Source: Plasmodium brasilianum
Taxonomy: Eukaryota; Apicomplexa; Aconoidasida; Haemosporida; Plasmodiidae
Length of the DNA: 64,000 bases
NCBI RefSeq assembly: GCF_023973825.1
Contig: NC_090122.1
Span: 496,001 to 560,000, forward strand
Direction of reading: 5' to 3'
Shown: positions 34,655 to 46,801 of the stretch, piece by piece
How positions within the stretch are numbered: the first letter of the stretch is position 1
Layout: every line of letters begins with the position of its first letter
Position numbers and translations under genes: made by a program
The notes under the pieces: generated by a model
What the model saw: the letters and a program-made list of their open reading frames with translations, nothing else
Told to the model about the DNA's origin: nothing
The model's database searches: none

Positions 34655-35264
34655 GCAATATTGTTTACATATGTTTATGTATATATATATTTATATATGA
34701 GCATATTTATGTCATATACATTCATATAAGAAAGTACTTATTGTGGCACATTATGGAACAAAATGAAAATATGTTTCCCATATTAATTGTAATGTAAATA
34801 TATTTTTTTCATTTTCCAAAATATTAAAAGTCTCTATATTACAAGACTCCTATAAATTGTTTACAACTCCAAATGCAAAAGATATTAACTCGTCATTAGT
34901 AATATAGAGCAAGGGCAACAGAAAAAGAAAAACAAAAAACATACCATGTGCGCTAAATTTATTTATTTTATTTTATTTTTTTTTTTTTCAGTTCTTTTTA
35001 CATAATAACTCGAAAAAAAGAAATCATTCTAACCAAATTTTGCCTTTTTATGTATGTTTGCCTGCCTATATATATATATATTATATATATGTGAGCATAT
35101 ACTTAAAATCAGTTTTTGTGGGCAAAAAAAAACTTGACACACACGTATTTTTGCAATTCGAATATATGAGCTTTAAGTGTAATTGTTTTATATTTATAAT
35201 ACTCATGATTACTGTCATATTTACACATACACATAAGAGAGTACCTTCATAAGTTCCCTTTTGT

Positions 35265-35298
<34 letters not shown>

Positions 35299-36044
35299 TA
35301 ATTTTGTTGTGATTAATTTTACATTCATGATAATATGCTTCTTTTTTACTTTTGAAAGACATACTTATAATTTCATACAATTTTTTACAAATTAATTTGA
35401 ATGAAAAATTTTAATTTATTCGATTTTTTTTTAAAGAGAATTGGTATAATCTCAATAAAGTTTATTCATCTTTCAACTTTGTTTTTAGCCTTTAATTCAA
35501 ATATATTTTTGCTATTCATACCTACACATATGATCGCTTACGCATGCACAAATACATATATATATGTATATATGTGCAGAATATTTGCCATTTTAATGGG
35601 CACATATTATCGTAAATCGCAAGTAAAAAATTATACACATATGTACATATATACATACACATATATATGTACACACACACAAGCATAGGCATATACGCAT
35701 ATGCATGTACTACTTACACGTTCTTTTAGCAGTGATATTTTAAAATATTCGTGTCTGAAGAATGTTCATATCGATGTTAACGTGAATGCTAACACCTCTT
35801 TCTTCTCGCACCTTACTTTTTTTTTTTTTTTTTACGTTTTCCGTTTTTTTCATTACTCTTTTTTTTTTTGTTTTACTTTTTCTTTTTCTTTTTTTTTGTG
35901 TTTTAAATGTTGCATTTTTTAAATGAACTAGCAGGCTTGTTAATTTATTACTAGTTTGTGCATGTACATTTTAAATATATCTGTAAATCCGTTTTCCCTT
36001 TATATTTTATGTAATAATTTCTTTCATTTAATATTCGGGTGAAA
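34138..36044. other. Intergenic region between Tctex1 and ROM1
   Basis: Rich in long poly(dT) runs (34346-34365, 34541-34557, 34628-34652, 35267-35297, 35818-35833) and ATATGTACATAT microsatellite. A possible minute spliced reading frame between 34870 and 35130 is discussed in the findings; it is not annotated. Confidence 0.5.
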
Positions 36045-36712
36045 ATGAGTAACATTCATACCTTAGCAGATTATAGAGACGAGTACTCCGAAAACCTACC
36101 ACTAAATAGAAGTATGAAAATGAAAAAGTAGAAAACATGCACATTCGAGGACGCACACGTCCACATATATATATATATATATAGCTTCCATTTTTGCGCT
36201 AGTTCATGCTAGTGACCATTCATCATAAAAATTAACCCATCTTCATAACGCTTTTTATAAATATGTTCATATGTACGTGCACAAATGTACACGCAGATAT
36301 TTTTTCCTACCTAACTTTTAAAGCACCAGGGTACTATGAATCCCAGAGTAGTTTCGTACAAAGATCAAAACCGATTGATGTGGTTAATTTAATTTTTCCA
36401 CACTTTACCTGGAAAAGTTTTATCATGGTTGTGTCAATTACTCAAATCATCGTTTTTATTATATCAATTAGTATTAAACCTTCGGATTTTTTAACACCTT
36501 CTGGTATGTTCTGCATATATTTATCTGTCCATCTGTAAATATATATATGAACAGCATAAAATTAGAAAGAGAAAAGGGAAAAGTGAAATGTAAATAATAA
36601 ATAAAATTAAGTAGTGAACCTTATAGCAGTCTAATTTTACCTAGTAAAAATGTAGAGCAAATGTTGCTTTTCTGAAAAAGGAAGCAAATATTACAATAGA
36701 AAAAGAAAAATG

Positions 36713-36779
<67 letters not shown>

Positions 36780-37329
36780 CACAAAAAATGGAAAAAATCT
36801 TCGCATTATAAATCACAATACGTTCACCTTTTAAATCATACCCAATTCCCCTATTCCCTTTTTACAGACGATTTATTAATAACACTAGGAGCAAATGTTG
36901 CTTCAAGAATAAAGAGAGGAGAAATTCACAGATTGATATTACCAATATTTTTACATGCAAATATATTTCACACATTTTTTAATGTCTTTTTCCAATTAAG
37001 GATGGGTTTTACACTTGAGAAAAATTACGGTATCTTAAAAGTTGCAATACTATATTTTGTAACAGGTATATATGGAAACATTTTATCATCAGCTGTTACC
37101 TACTGTCCAATAAAAGTTGGTGCTAGTACTTCAGGCATGGGATTACTTGGTATAGTTACCTCCGAGTTGGTATTATTATGGCATATCATTAGACATAGAG
37201 AAAGGGTAGTATTTAATATAATATTTTTTTCGTTAATTTCTTTTTTTTATTATTTTACATTTAACGGATCGAACATTGACCACATTGGCCATTTGGGAGG
37301 CTTACTCTCGGGTAATTCTCACCACAAAG

Positions 37330-37374
<45 letters not shown>

Positions 37375-37805
37375 TTATGAATGAAAGAAATTAGGAAAGA
37401 AAGAAATTATGAAATTAAGAAATAAAGATATAAAGAAACGTAGAAATAATAAAATAATGAAATAACGCAAGTCCTGCACAAATACAGTTATGCTACTGTA
37501 GCCTGCGCATGTTCACCTAATTTCACGCAATTTTAACATTCTCTGCATTATTCATTAATTCGCCATGTTTTGCATTATTTTGTATAATACTCTATATAAT
37601 ATTATATTGGGCATTATTTGAATTTCCTTTACCTTTTTTTTTTCTTTTTACTTTACCAGGTTTATCAATCGGTATACTATACAATGACCAAATGGAAAAT
37701 AAGCCCTCCTGGTACAACCATATGAAAAATGCATCATATGCTACATTGGTACTGCTAGCACTTGTTCCACCAGTTATTTTACTTACCGTTCCGCGCACCT
37801 GTTAA
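36045..37805 (+). CDS. ROM1: Rhomboid intramembrane serine protease ROM1 (four exons)
   Basis: Exons are 36045-36111, 36324-36503, 36868-37311 and 37660-37805. All junctions are phase 1 and the product is 278 aa, the length I recall for P. falciparum ROM1. The first residues are MSNIHTLADYRDEYSENLPL, a cytosolic tail. The rhomboid core carries HANIFHTFFNVFFQLRMGF, the serine motif GASTSGMG with catalytic Ser171, and DHIGHLGG with catalytic His224. A terminal span is VLLALVPPVILLTVPRTC. The protease cleaves membrane-anchored adhesins inside the membrane; the Plasmodium enzyme is linked to micronemes/mononemes and to parasitophorous vacuole formation. Intron 2 contains about 64 consecutive A and intron 3 begins with a poly(dA) tract, so assembled intron lengths are uncertain. 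Confidence 0.95.
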
Positions 37806-37830
37806 TTCGTAATTATATGTGTACATACAT

Positions 37831-37861
<31 letters not shown>

Positions 37862-38873
37862 TACTTATACAACCTATTTGTGCATGTTAAGAGTATATAC
37901 ATGCATACAGGGAGTATGTCCATTATAAGCAGCATTATAACATGTGTATGTATTACTTTCTTCAAAAGATTATAAAAAAAAATTACATACGGATAAATAA
38001 ATATATGCACAAAAAAATACAAAAAAAAAAAAAAAAGTACAAAAATACGAAAGTACTATCTTTAATTTGTTTTCTTCGTTTTTACCTTTTTTTTTAATTT
38101 CTGATCATAAAAAAAAAATAATAAATTTTTAAGCTTAAATATTTATTTATTTCCAGTAATTTTTTTTTTTATTTTTCTTCCTTTTTTTTTGTAATACTTT
38201 TTTTGTTAAATTTAAAATATACAGAATAAACTTGCAATTTTAAAATGAATATTTTCATGACTATATATAAATATATATACAACATTTGCATATATATCTA
38301 GATATAATATTAATTAAAAACTATCATTTGAAAATTAATAAAAACGCACAAGCACTTTTAAAGTGTGTAGTCTGCCTATGCACAAACAAAGGAATAAAAT
38401 TTGTTGCACGCATTTCCATCAAAACAAATCATAAAAACAAAAAAAAAAAAATTGAAAAAGAAAGAAAAAGAAAAAGAATGTAAACATGAATGAGAGTGCA
38501 AATGAACAAAAAGGTTGAACTCTTACACTTATCCGCAAAAATGTAGCTAATTTATTGCTTTCAACCTTTTCCCGTTCCTTTTTATTTTCATTATAATCCA
38601 TATTACGCAGAACAAATAGCCATTTCCTTTTCCTTTTGCTTATCCTCTTCTCTTTTTTTTTTTTTAAACTTTTCAAAAATTAACGTATTACTGAATAACT
38701 TTCTTTTTTGTTTTTCTATTTTTCATCATGTTTTTAAGAAACAAACAAATTTTTATAATTTACTTAAAAAAATATATAAGGTAAAAAAAATCAAATAACA
38801 AAAAAAAAGGAAAAAAAAAAAAAAGGTAAGAAAGTAACAAATAATGATATGTACATACAGTAATCACATAATT
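37806..38873. other. Convergent intergenic region between ROM1 and the RabGAP gene
   Basis: (TA)n at about 37838-37861, poly(dA) at 38021-38036 and several poly(dT) runs. No gene or RNA is seen. Confidence 0.6.
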
Positions 38874-41800
38874 TTAGGCTAAACCGTTCTTAATAAGATC
38901 TTCAGCTTTCAGCCTTAACTTCCTTATGCTCTTTTTTTTTAGTACACCAATTTCGTTAAAGGCAATATACATTAATTTATCACATTCCACCTACGAATAT
39001 TTGCAAAATGGAAATACAAATTAGCTTATATATAGTATATATATTCTATATACACTTCTTATATAAGCAATATTCATCCAATTCTTTTTCCTCATTTTTT
39101 TTTTTTTTTTCATACCATATTTTTGGTGGTTTCCTTAAATAACAATAAGATGGATTCTAATGAATTTAGCTCAACTAATTTTTCTTGATTCATTTTAAAC
39201 AATGCTAAAGTAATTCTGAATATTATTTTATCGCCTTCATAGAATAGGCAGTCCCAAATACGTAACGTTGTCGTTATCTGCAATGGGACACACATAAATA
39301 GAAGGAAAAAAAAGAAATTAGTAAAATGAAAAAAATGGGTACATGGTAACAACAAATATATACTATTCACGAACAGTGAAACATTATACACACATCCAGT
39401 AAAAACATTTCAAAATGCGTATGCCATTTTTCATATAAATTACATTTTCATATTAAGCAACATTTAAATATGCATGCGTATAAATATACATAACTATATA
39501 TAACCATCTGTATACATTTTATAACATATTCCAAACGAATTCAACGGTCTTTTTTCTTTTTTTTTTTTATTTTATCGTTTTATTGATTTATACTTCTATT
39601 GTTTATCGTTTTATTATTATTATATATATTTTTTTTTTTTAAATATTCACCGGAAAAGCCGTACAAAATAAACACAAAAGCCATTCTGAACATATCCAGG
39701 ATAGATCAACATCCAATTCTCTATTGTAACACGAGGGAAAATATATATATATGTATACGCCCTTCGGGTCTTACTATTTCAAATTATTCATTGATGAAGA
39801 TCTTGCATACATTTACATTATATATACATTATATACATAAATATCATATATATTTATGGTACATATATATATGTTATACAAATTTATATATATATATGTG
39901 TGTACGTATACACACACGGTGCAGTGTACATACTTTAAGCGCAAGTGTACTTCCGGCAATTTTGTTCTAACCAACTCTTCTATAACAATAATATCCCTGC
40001 GTAATCCTCTCATTTCGTTGTTGTAATAATCTAAATGGGGAAATATGCATAGCAATATTATTCGTGCACAAATATTTCTCTTTAAATATGAATAAAAATT
40101 ATTTTAAAACAAAAAAACAAACGTTCATATCATGCATTCATATAAGCACATACATAAGCACATGTATATCCCACAGGCTAACCACTTATGTTAATTTTCT
40201 CATGAGAGTAATCCGAATCAATTAACTGAACAATAGACCAAAAGGACAATTCCTCCTTTAAAAATATTAGTGCAATGGCAGCGATAAAATTCATGCTCTA
40301 CCAATAAAAATAAAATAAAAACAATCGTAAAAATAATTGCAATAGAATAGTCATAAAAATAATCACAACAAAGGGAACGACCATAAAAATAATAGCAATA
40401 AAAGTAACAATATCAAAAATAACGATTCAAAAAAGGAATTCAACTGATTATAAGCACTTATGTTGGTAACGAAAATCTCATAGATTGTACAGGAAAAAAT
40501 TGAAAATATGTAATATGTACTGACATAATAAAATATTCCTTCATACGTATATATATATATATATATCTTATACTCTTTAACCTTTCATTTTGAACAATAT
40601 AAAAAAAAATATATATATAGTTTACCTGACAATAATTTATTTTGGGCTTATAAACCGCAAAGGCATGTAGAACATTCCTTAACTGAATTAACCCTGGGGA
40701 GTTCATTCGATACTTCAAAAAAAAAAAAAAAAAAGTTTGGTGTATAAAAGGTTATATTTTAAATATACACATATATATATATATGTCATTTTAAAAAAAT
40801 ACAGAGAGAAAAAAAAAAAAATCAAACTACACACACGTTTTTATTATGCGGAAAGGTTCGTATAATATCCAGCTCAATTTGGCTTAGCACCTTTGGCTCT
40901 AATTCACTGTTTAAACATCTAAAATTAGGGAGTAAATAAAATGGGATGTAATATAACGGGAATAACATATATTAAATGATTGAAGCAAATTGTATTTTTT
41001 TTCGGAGCCAAAAAGCTTTTTAAACAAAAATATAAACATATATTTTTTTTATTTTTTCCCTTACTTTTCGTATATGGTGGGATATTTCAGGTACAACACC
41101 ATACTATCTAACAGGTATGGCCATATATCGGGCCTGAACAAGGAATTTTATATATATATATATATATGGAACACACATACGTAAAAATGGGTGAATGTAA
41201 ATATGCATACTAGCTCATTCATTTATATTTAGAAACATCTCTTATGTTGTAATTACTTATTTTTCTTAATATCTGTACGTAACATTTAAGATGATTTCAT
41301 AACATTTTTTGAGATAATATATATAACAACCTTAATTTATCGGGTATTCCTTTTCTAATTAATGTTTTTAGATAGTAACTTTTTTTTATATCTCTTTTAA
41401 AAGTAAAGTATAACTTCCACCTGACCAAAAAGAAATTACAGTAATTTACACGTTTGCACATGAGCATATAACTATATGTGTAGCTGCAAATATGCATAAG
41501 CACGTGTATATATATATATATATATATGCAGATATATAGACCCTATTTTTCCAGTATAACATGGGTTTAAAATTAACTCATAATATCACCTTTTTTCTAT
41601 TTTTTTCCTATGCTTTTCTAAGGCTCGCTTATCAGTTGTAGACTCAGCAGTAAATTCTTTATTTTTTTCAAACCCGTAATGATCATATTCGTTATCTGTA
41701 AAAGGATTGTAAAGAATGACCTATTTATACTATTGCATAGCAATAAGTACTTTTGTGTTGTTTGAAATTGGCACACACATATATCTATACGTATGTTCAC

Positions 41801-42079
41801 ATATATATATATGTGCAGATACTCAGGTATTTTGATAAATCCTCCTCACTATTCATACAATGTTATGCTACTGCTACTATTAGTATTGTTACTTCTACTC
41901 ATACTACTGTAATTACTTCTTTTTTTCTCTTTTCTTTTTGTAATTCTTAACATACCGCTGTTCGCCGTTAAATAATTGTTTGACTCATTGTTAACATTTG
42001 ACAAGGCATTATCAGAATCAAAATCAAGATTTTTGTTCAATTTTATCTTGTTTTTTTCTTTGAAGAAATTTATTCTCAT
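38874..42079 (-). CDS. TBC-domain Rab GTPase-activating protein (11 exons)
   Basis: Exons on the minus strand: 41956-42079, 41590-41695, 41331-41420, 41065-41133, 40837-40918, 40626-40712, 40183-40297, 39934-40030, 39651-39720, 39116-39277 and 38874-38990. Phases agree at every junction and give 331 aa. The TBC domain spans about residue 66 to 300. Motif A is LIRKGIPDKLRPDIWPYLL. Motif B, IELDIIRTFP (103-112), contains the arginine finger Arg109. Motif C is YCQ with the glutamine finger Gln145. The later motif RIWDCLFYEG is also typical. Both catalytic fingers are present, so it should be an active GAP that switches off a Rab in vesicle traffic. The N-terminal ~45 residues are Asn-rich. The residue after Gln145 is Ser where Gly is usual. 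Confidence 0.88.
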
Positions 42080-42699
42080 TTTTTAAAATGACACTCCCTT
42101 AAAAATCATTTTCGACATATTACTTGTACGTATGCGCTTCATGTAAAATAATTCCCTCGTTTGTAAGTTTGACATACGTATATATATACATATATATGTA
42201 TACATATGTATGTATACATATATGCATTTATATGTACATATTATTTTTAATGTATATATTTTTCCTGCTTGCAATTTTTATGTTATACATTATAAGAAAA
42301 CTGCTCATAATTTATGTTAATCGTATGTTATATGATTCTTACGTCAAATGCTAAATTATACTACTCTTATATATATATATTTGTTATTCTACTAAAAAAC
42401 TTTTATACATACAAAAAAATCGTTGTTGATATTACTATTAATGCATTTTTAAATAAAAGTACAACACGCGCTAATTTTACTCCTAAATTTTCCGATTTTT
42501 TTTTCATTATATGAAAGTATATTATATGTATATATATTCCTATGTATATGTATTTTCATTTGTATATATATATATGTTAATATTAAACAGGTATATATGT
42601 TTATTTACACATATATATACACATACTGTATATTAATTTTTCATATAAACGTTCTGCGCTTATAATGGAAAGCAGCTCGTTATTATATTAGAAGAAGGA

Positions 42700-43100
42700 A
42701 TAAAAAATGTAAAACGTAAAATGTCAAATGTAAACTGTAAAATTTAAATTGTAAAATGTAAATTGCAAACCGTAAATTGTATATTATAAATTGTAATATA
42801 TAAATTGTATAGTACAAATTGTAATACATAAATTGTAAAATATAAAATATAAACTGTAAACTGTAAAATGTAAACTGTAAAATGTAAACTGTAAAATATA
42901 AACTGTAAAATGTAAAATGTAAAATGTAAAATGTAAAATATAAAATATAAAATATAAATTATAATATAAAAAACATAAACTGTAAACTGTAAAATGTAAA
43001 CTGTAAAATATAAACTGTAAAATATAAAATGTAAATTGTAATATAAAAAACATAAATTGTAAAATGTAAAATATAAATTGTAAAACGTAAATTATAATTT
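42700..43100 (+). repeat. Degenerate tandem repeat of TGTAAACTGTAAAA
   Basis: About 400 bp built from 7-bp half-units (GTAAAAT, GTAAACT, ATAAATT), arranged mostly as 14-bp pairs with many point variants. The reverse strand stays open over 89 codons only because of the repeat. Confidence 0.88.
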
Positions 43101-43552
43101 TTCACCCTAAAGCAAATAATTTACGGCAATTTTTACATAGGGAATTTTTTTCTTAACCTAATGTTCAAAGTTCGTCATTTATACGCATATATAAACATAC
43201 GTGTACACATATTTATTATATATATACATTACTATATACATACAAAATAATAGTAAATACCAAATTTAAAATCGTTGTGTTATTTTTCCTGCATAAATGG
43301 TATAATAAAAAGTTAATGAATAAATCGTGTGCACATGAATTTAAAAAAAAAAAGATATAATGGTTTTTTATGTAAATGTGGTGTATATTTATGCGTTTAT
43401 ACCCATTCATGAAAAAGAAAGATTTAATAAAGGGCAAAGACCATTAAATTAATAAAAAATGAGATAAAATTTTTTGAAGTGCTATTTTTTTATTATGTGT
43501 AAAGTTATACGAATAAAAAAAATAAAATATAAAGCGAAATAAACAATATAAA

Positions 43553-43645
43553 GCATAATAAAGCGTAATGAAGCAGTGAAGCATAGTGAAGCGTAATGAA
43601 GCAGTGAAGCATAGTGAAGCGTAATGAAGCAAATTAAAGCATACT
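43553..43645 (+). repeat. Repeat of GAAGCATAGTGAAGCGTAAT units
   Basis: Short array in which AAGC is spaced by 8-10 bp, including two nearly identical 30-bp blocks (GAAGCAGTGAAGCATAGTGAAGCGTAAT). Confidence 0.8.
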
Positions 43646-43988
43646 AAAGCAAAATGAAATAATATCCCAAAAAAAAAAAAAAAATAATAAAAATACGTTA
43701 AAATGGAAAGTTTAAAGAATAAAAAAAAAAAATAGAAAAAAAAAAAAAAAAAAAAGACATGCAGAGTAATAGATGAACGGACTAGTTTTTATTTAACGCT
43801 TTAGAAGAAATGTTAACTTCATTTTGAAAAAAAAAAAAAATTATGCATTCCACTTAGCCTAAAAGATAAGATACGTATCTATCCATAAATGAAAGGTATT
43901 CAAAGGCTTTCGGAATTATAACGTTCTAACGTTAAAATGTCGCAACGGCTCACTGTTACAATGGAGCAACGCCGCAAATCCCCATTTT

Positions 43989-45914
43989 CTAATATTCCAT
44001 TTGGGATACGGGTGTGTAGTTATAGAAGTAGTTGGAAATGTGGACATTTTTATTTTTTTTATGATACCAGTTAATATATGGCAAATTCCATCCCTCAAAT
44101 TGGTCATCAAAATTTCTTCTATCACGCAACGAATAATACCTACACATTCTTATATATTCAAATCTAGTTCTTCTAGCTTTCATTCTTGAAAATTGGTAAT
44201 AATGTATTTTAGCAATTTTATAATTCATTGACTGTATGATGTCCATCTGTAATAATTTTTCAATAGTTAAGTCAATCGTTTTAACATAATAATGATGATA
44301 GGAAAAACATAACCAAACAAGTCTTTTATCCTTTTCTAATATATCAAATACAATTCCACCTTTATACACATTTCTAATATGTGGAATACGCAGTTTTGTT
44401 AGATGCCATGATAGCTTTTCGTTAAATAGTCTATCATTGATTTTTTTTTCATGTATGTCCATCATGTATATTTTTTTTAACATTTTTTTTACATATTTTG
44501 GTAGGTTATCATAAAAATTTCTTTTCTTATACCTCAGGTAACTTCTTATAATGCAAACCATTTCAAGGGTTTTCTTCTTTTCCTTTATTAATAAAATATT
44601 TTCATCATCTTTTATGTCATCGCAAAGTTTTAGAAGTAGCTTATGAATGAGAAACCAATTAATGTAATCTTCTCCCAAAGCCAAATAGGAATATAGCAGC
44701 TTTATGCAGTCAGTAGCTGATAATTCTATTTTGAATTTTATTCCATCCATTTTTAATTTTGTATAATCTGCACATATTGCACTGTTTGTTCTCTTCACAT
44801 CTGCTCCCGGCTCGTCCGTTTTTTCGAAGTTTTCCGTTGTATATATATTGTCACTACAAGTTTGTCTTTTTCCCTCCTTCACCAATTTATCTATGTGACC
44901 CTGGTTTGCTAATGTTTTTGGATTATCCATCATTTCATTCAGAGACCCTTGACAAGTCTCATTTGTTACATAAAAAAGAAATGAGTGCAAATTCTCAATT
45001 AGCGAATTGTCCATACGGGATAATAAAGTTAAATAAAAAAATGAGTTGACTAGTAAAACATTTGTTTTTAAATTAGTACCCATTTTAATTGAATTTATAA
45101 CAGTATCAACTATTGAATGATTTTTATAATTTTGATTATACAGAGTTTTTAAAATTAGTAAAATTTCCTCCTCATTCATGATTATATTTTCAGACCTTGA
45201 AGTTACATAACAACTGTTCAACATATCAAAAAGAATGGAAAACAATTCATCGTTCATAGCTTTTATACAATTATACACTTCACAGATGGTAAAAATTAAA
45301 GTCTTGTTTTTATATTCCTTTGTTAAATTTTTTAATAGGCTTATTAACTTTTCACTTAAGGCAGATATAATATTAAAGTCACGTATATTTTTATAAGATA
45401 GAGCCATTATATAAATGAGTATATTTTTTATTTCTCCCTCTGAATTAAATGGAGAATTATTAGGGCTTTCCAAATTTGTCCCTTCTGCCACACTTGCCAT
45501 ATTATCTAATTTCTCATCATATGTCAATTTCAAATAATTATGTAAGTAATAATCTATACGGTTTGTCTTTAAATATTTATTAATAACATTATACAAACTT
45601 TTTTCACACTTAAAAAAATTACTCCATCTCATACTCATTTCGTAAATATTTTTTTCTTCACAACTCCTTTTCACATTTAAGTTGATCGAATTGGAATCTA
45701 TATCATACTCCTTCTTGATATGATTTATTATGTTTTCATTCACCTTGCAACTAAGTATTTCTACTTTACTAGTGGGTACACCAGTACTATAATAATTTTT
45801 AAACAAACAACAACATTGTATCTTTGGATGGACAAAATATTGACCATGCAACAGAAGTCTACAAGTCCATTTTATAGATCTTTTAAATATCACATTTGTA
45901 AATAAAACTATCAT
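43989..45914 (-). CDS. RAP-domain-like protein, probably mitochondrial
   Basis: The open frame extends to 46139, but its first ~75 codons are ATGTATAC-type low complexity. I choose the ATG at 45914, giving 641 aa. The start MIVLFTNVIFKRSIKWTCRL is hydrophobic and basic without acidic residues, like a mitochondrial presequence. The body is a series of Leu/Ile-rich helical segments with Asn/Lys/Glu spacers. The C-terminal ~130 residues (VFDILEKDKRLVWLCFSYHH, LLQMDIIQSMNYKIAKIHYY, FSRMKARRTRFEYIRM) resemble a RAP domain, the module that follows helical repeats in organelle RNA-binding proteins of Apicomplexa. Such proteins stabilise fragmented mitochondrial rRNA. The assignment rests on a weak pattern. 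A short upstream exon with a GTATGTAC donor at 46102-46104 is possible, but no phase-compatible acceptor was found. Confidence 0.7.
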   Translation of the reverse strand: MIVLFTNVIFKRSIKWTCRLLLHGQYFVHPKIQCCCLFKNYYSTGVPTSKVEILSCKVNENIINHIKKEYDIDSNSINLNVKRSCEEKNIYEMSMRWSNFFKCEKSLYNVINKYLKTNRIDYYLHNYLKLTYDEKLDNMASVAEGTNLESPNNSPFNSEGEIKNILIYIMALSYKNIRDFNIISALSEKLISLLKNLTKEYKNKTLIFTICEVYNCIKAMNDELFSILFDMLNSCYVTSRSENIIMNEEEILLILKTLYNQNYKNHSIVDTVINSIKMGTNLKTNVLLVNSFFYLTLLSRMDNSLIENLHSFLFYVTNETCQGSLNEMMDNPKTLANQGHIDKLVKEGKRQTCSDNIYTTENFEKTDEPGADVKRTNSAICADYTKLKMDGIKFKIELSATDCIKLLYSYLALGEDYINWFLIHKLLLKLCDDIKDDENILLIKEKKKTLEMVCIIRSYLRYKKRNFYDNLPKYVKKMLKKIYMMDIHEKKINDRLFNEKLSWHLTKLRIPHIRNVYKGGIVFDILEKDKRLVWLCFSYHHYYVKTIDLTIEKLLQMDIIQSMNYKIAKIHYYQFSRMKARRTRFEYIRMCRYYSLRDRRNFDDQFEGWNLPYINWYHKKNKNVHISNYFYNYTPVSQMEY

Positions 45915-46139
45915 TATAAGTATAATATTCAAAGGTTGCTTTTCTTGTTCGTTAACATGCGCTATCGAGTGGGCTACGCATAAGTTGTACACGGATGTAT
46001 GCGCATGTATATACATGAACATATGTAAATACACAGAAATGCGTATATATACATATGTGCATATGTGCTTATATGTATGTTTATGTATACATATGCGTAC
46101 ATACCTATTTAGCAATTCACAACAATTTTTATTATACAT

Positions 46140-46177
46140 TCTTCTCTCATGTAAAACGCATATTTTTATGCAAATCG

Positions 46178-46210
<33 letters not shown>

Positions 46211-46801
46211 GAAAGTAATTTCACTTTTGGGCATCTAATCTTGATCGATTTACTTTTTTGACTTTTCTTTTTATTTTTTTTCAGTTCTTTTTTTTCGACC
46301 CTTGTTTTTACCACATTTTTTTTTAGCATTTTACGCCTCTTTTTTTAACCCTTACTTTCAACCTTATTTTTTTATGTCCTTTTTTGTCCCCTCTTTTTTA
46401 CCACATTTTTCATCCCTTTATTTCTTCATATCAATTAACCGTTTCATTTATGCATGTATACGAGTGAGCATAATGAATAGTATATGTGATAATTGTACAT
46501 TTTCATTTTAGTGAAATTAAGATTTTACACTGGCAGGAGAAACATGCCTACGCGTATGCACGAATGCACTTGCCTATTTATGTGCGTTCTTAGCTTATTT
46601 GTAGGTACCCACGTACATACATACGTACATACGCAAACACACCCATATCCGCATAATCATATATATACCCATCCGTATTCCCTATCCGTATACCCTATCC
46701 GTATAACAATCCTTTTACGTACACATGTAGATAAAGGTACGTACATAAGCGTATGCACATTAGGGAAAAAAGTTCTTCACATTTCACTTTAAGTGCCATG
46801 A
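46140..46801. other. Divergent intergenic region
   Basis: Poly(dT) at 46179-46206, pyrimidine-rich sequence to 46430, then ACATACGTACAT and TATCCGTATACCC microsatellites at 46610-46710. It presumably holds two divergent promoters. Confidence 0.6.

Larger units (their letters stand above)
42080..43988. other. Intergenic region between RabGAP 5' end and RAP gene 3' end
   Basis: ATATGTATAC microsatellites at 42175-42240 and 42520-42630, the 400-bp degenerate repeat at 42700-43100 and the AAGCATAATG repeat at 43553-43640. Poly(dA) runs lie at 43671-43687 and 43735-43755. No gene is supported. Confidence 0.6.

Noticed and set aside
42784..43053. 89-aa minus-strand frame of FYILHFTVYSL type
   Set aside because: Translation of the degenerate GTAAAAT repeat.
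45985..46261. Plus-strand frames opposite the RAP gene start
   Set aside because: Microsatellite and poly(dT) translation.
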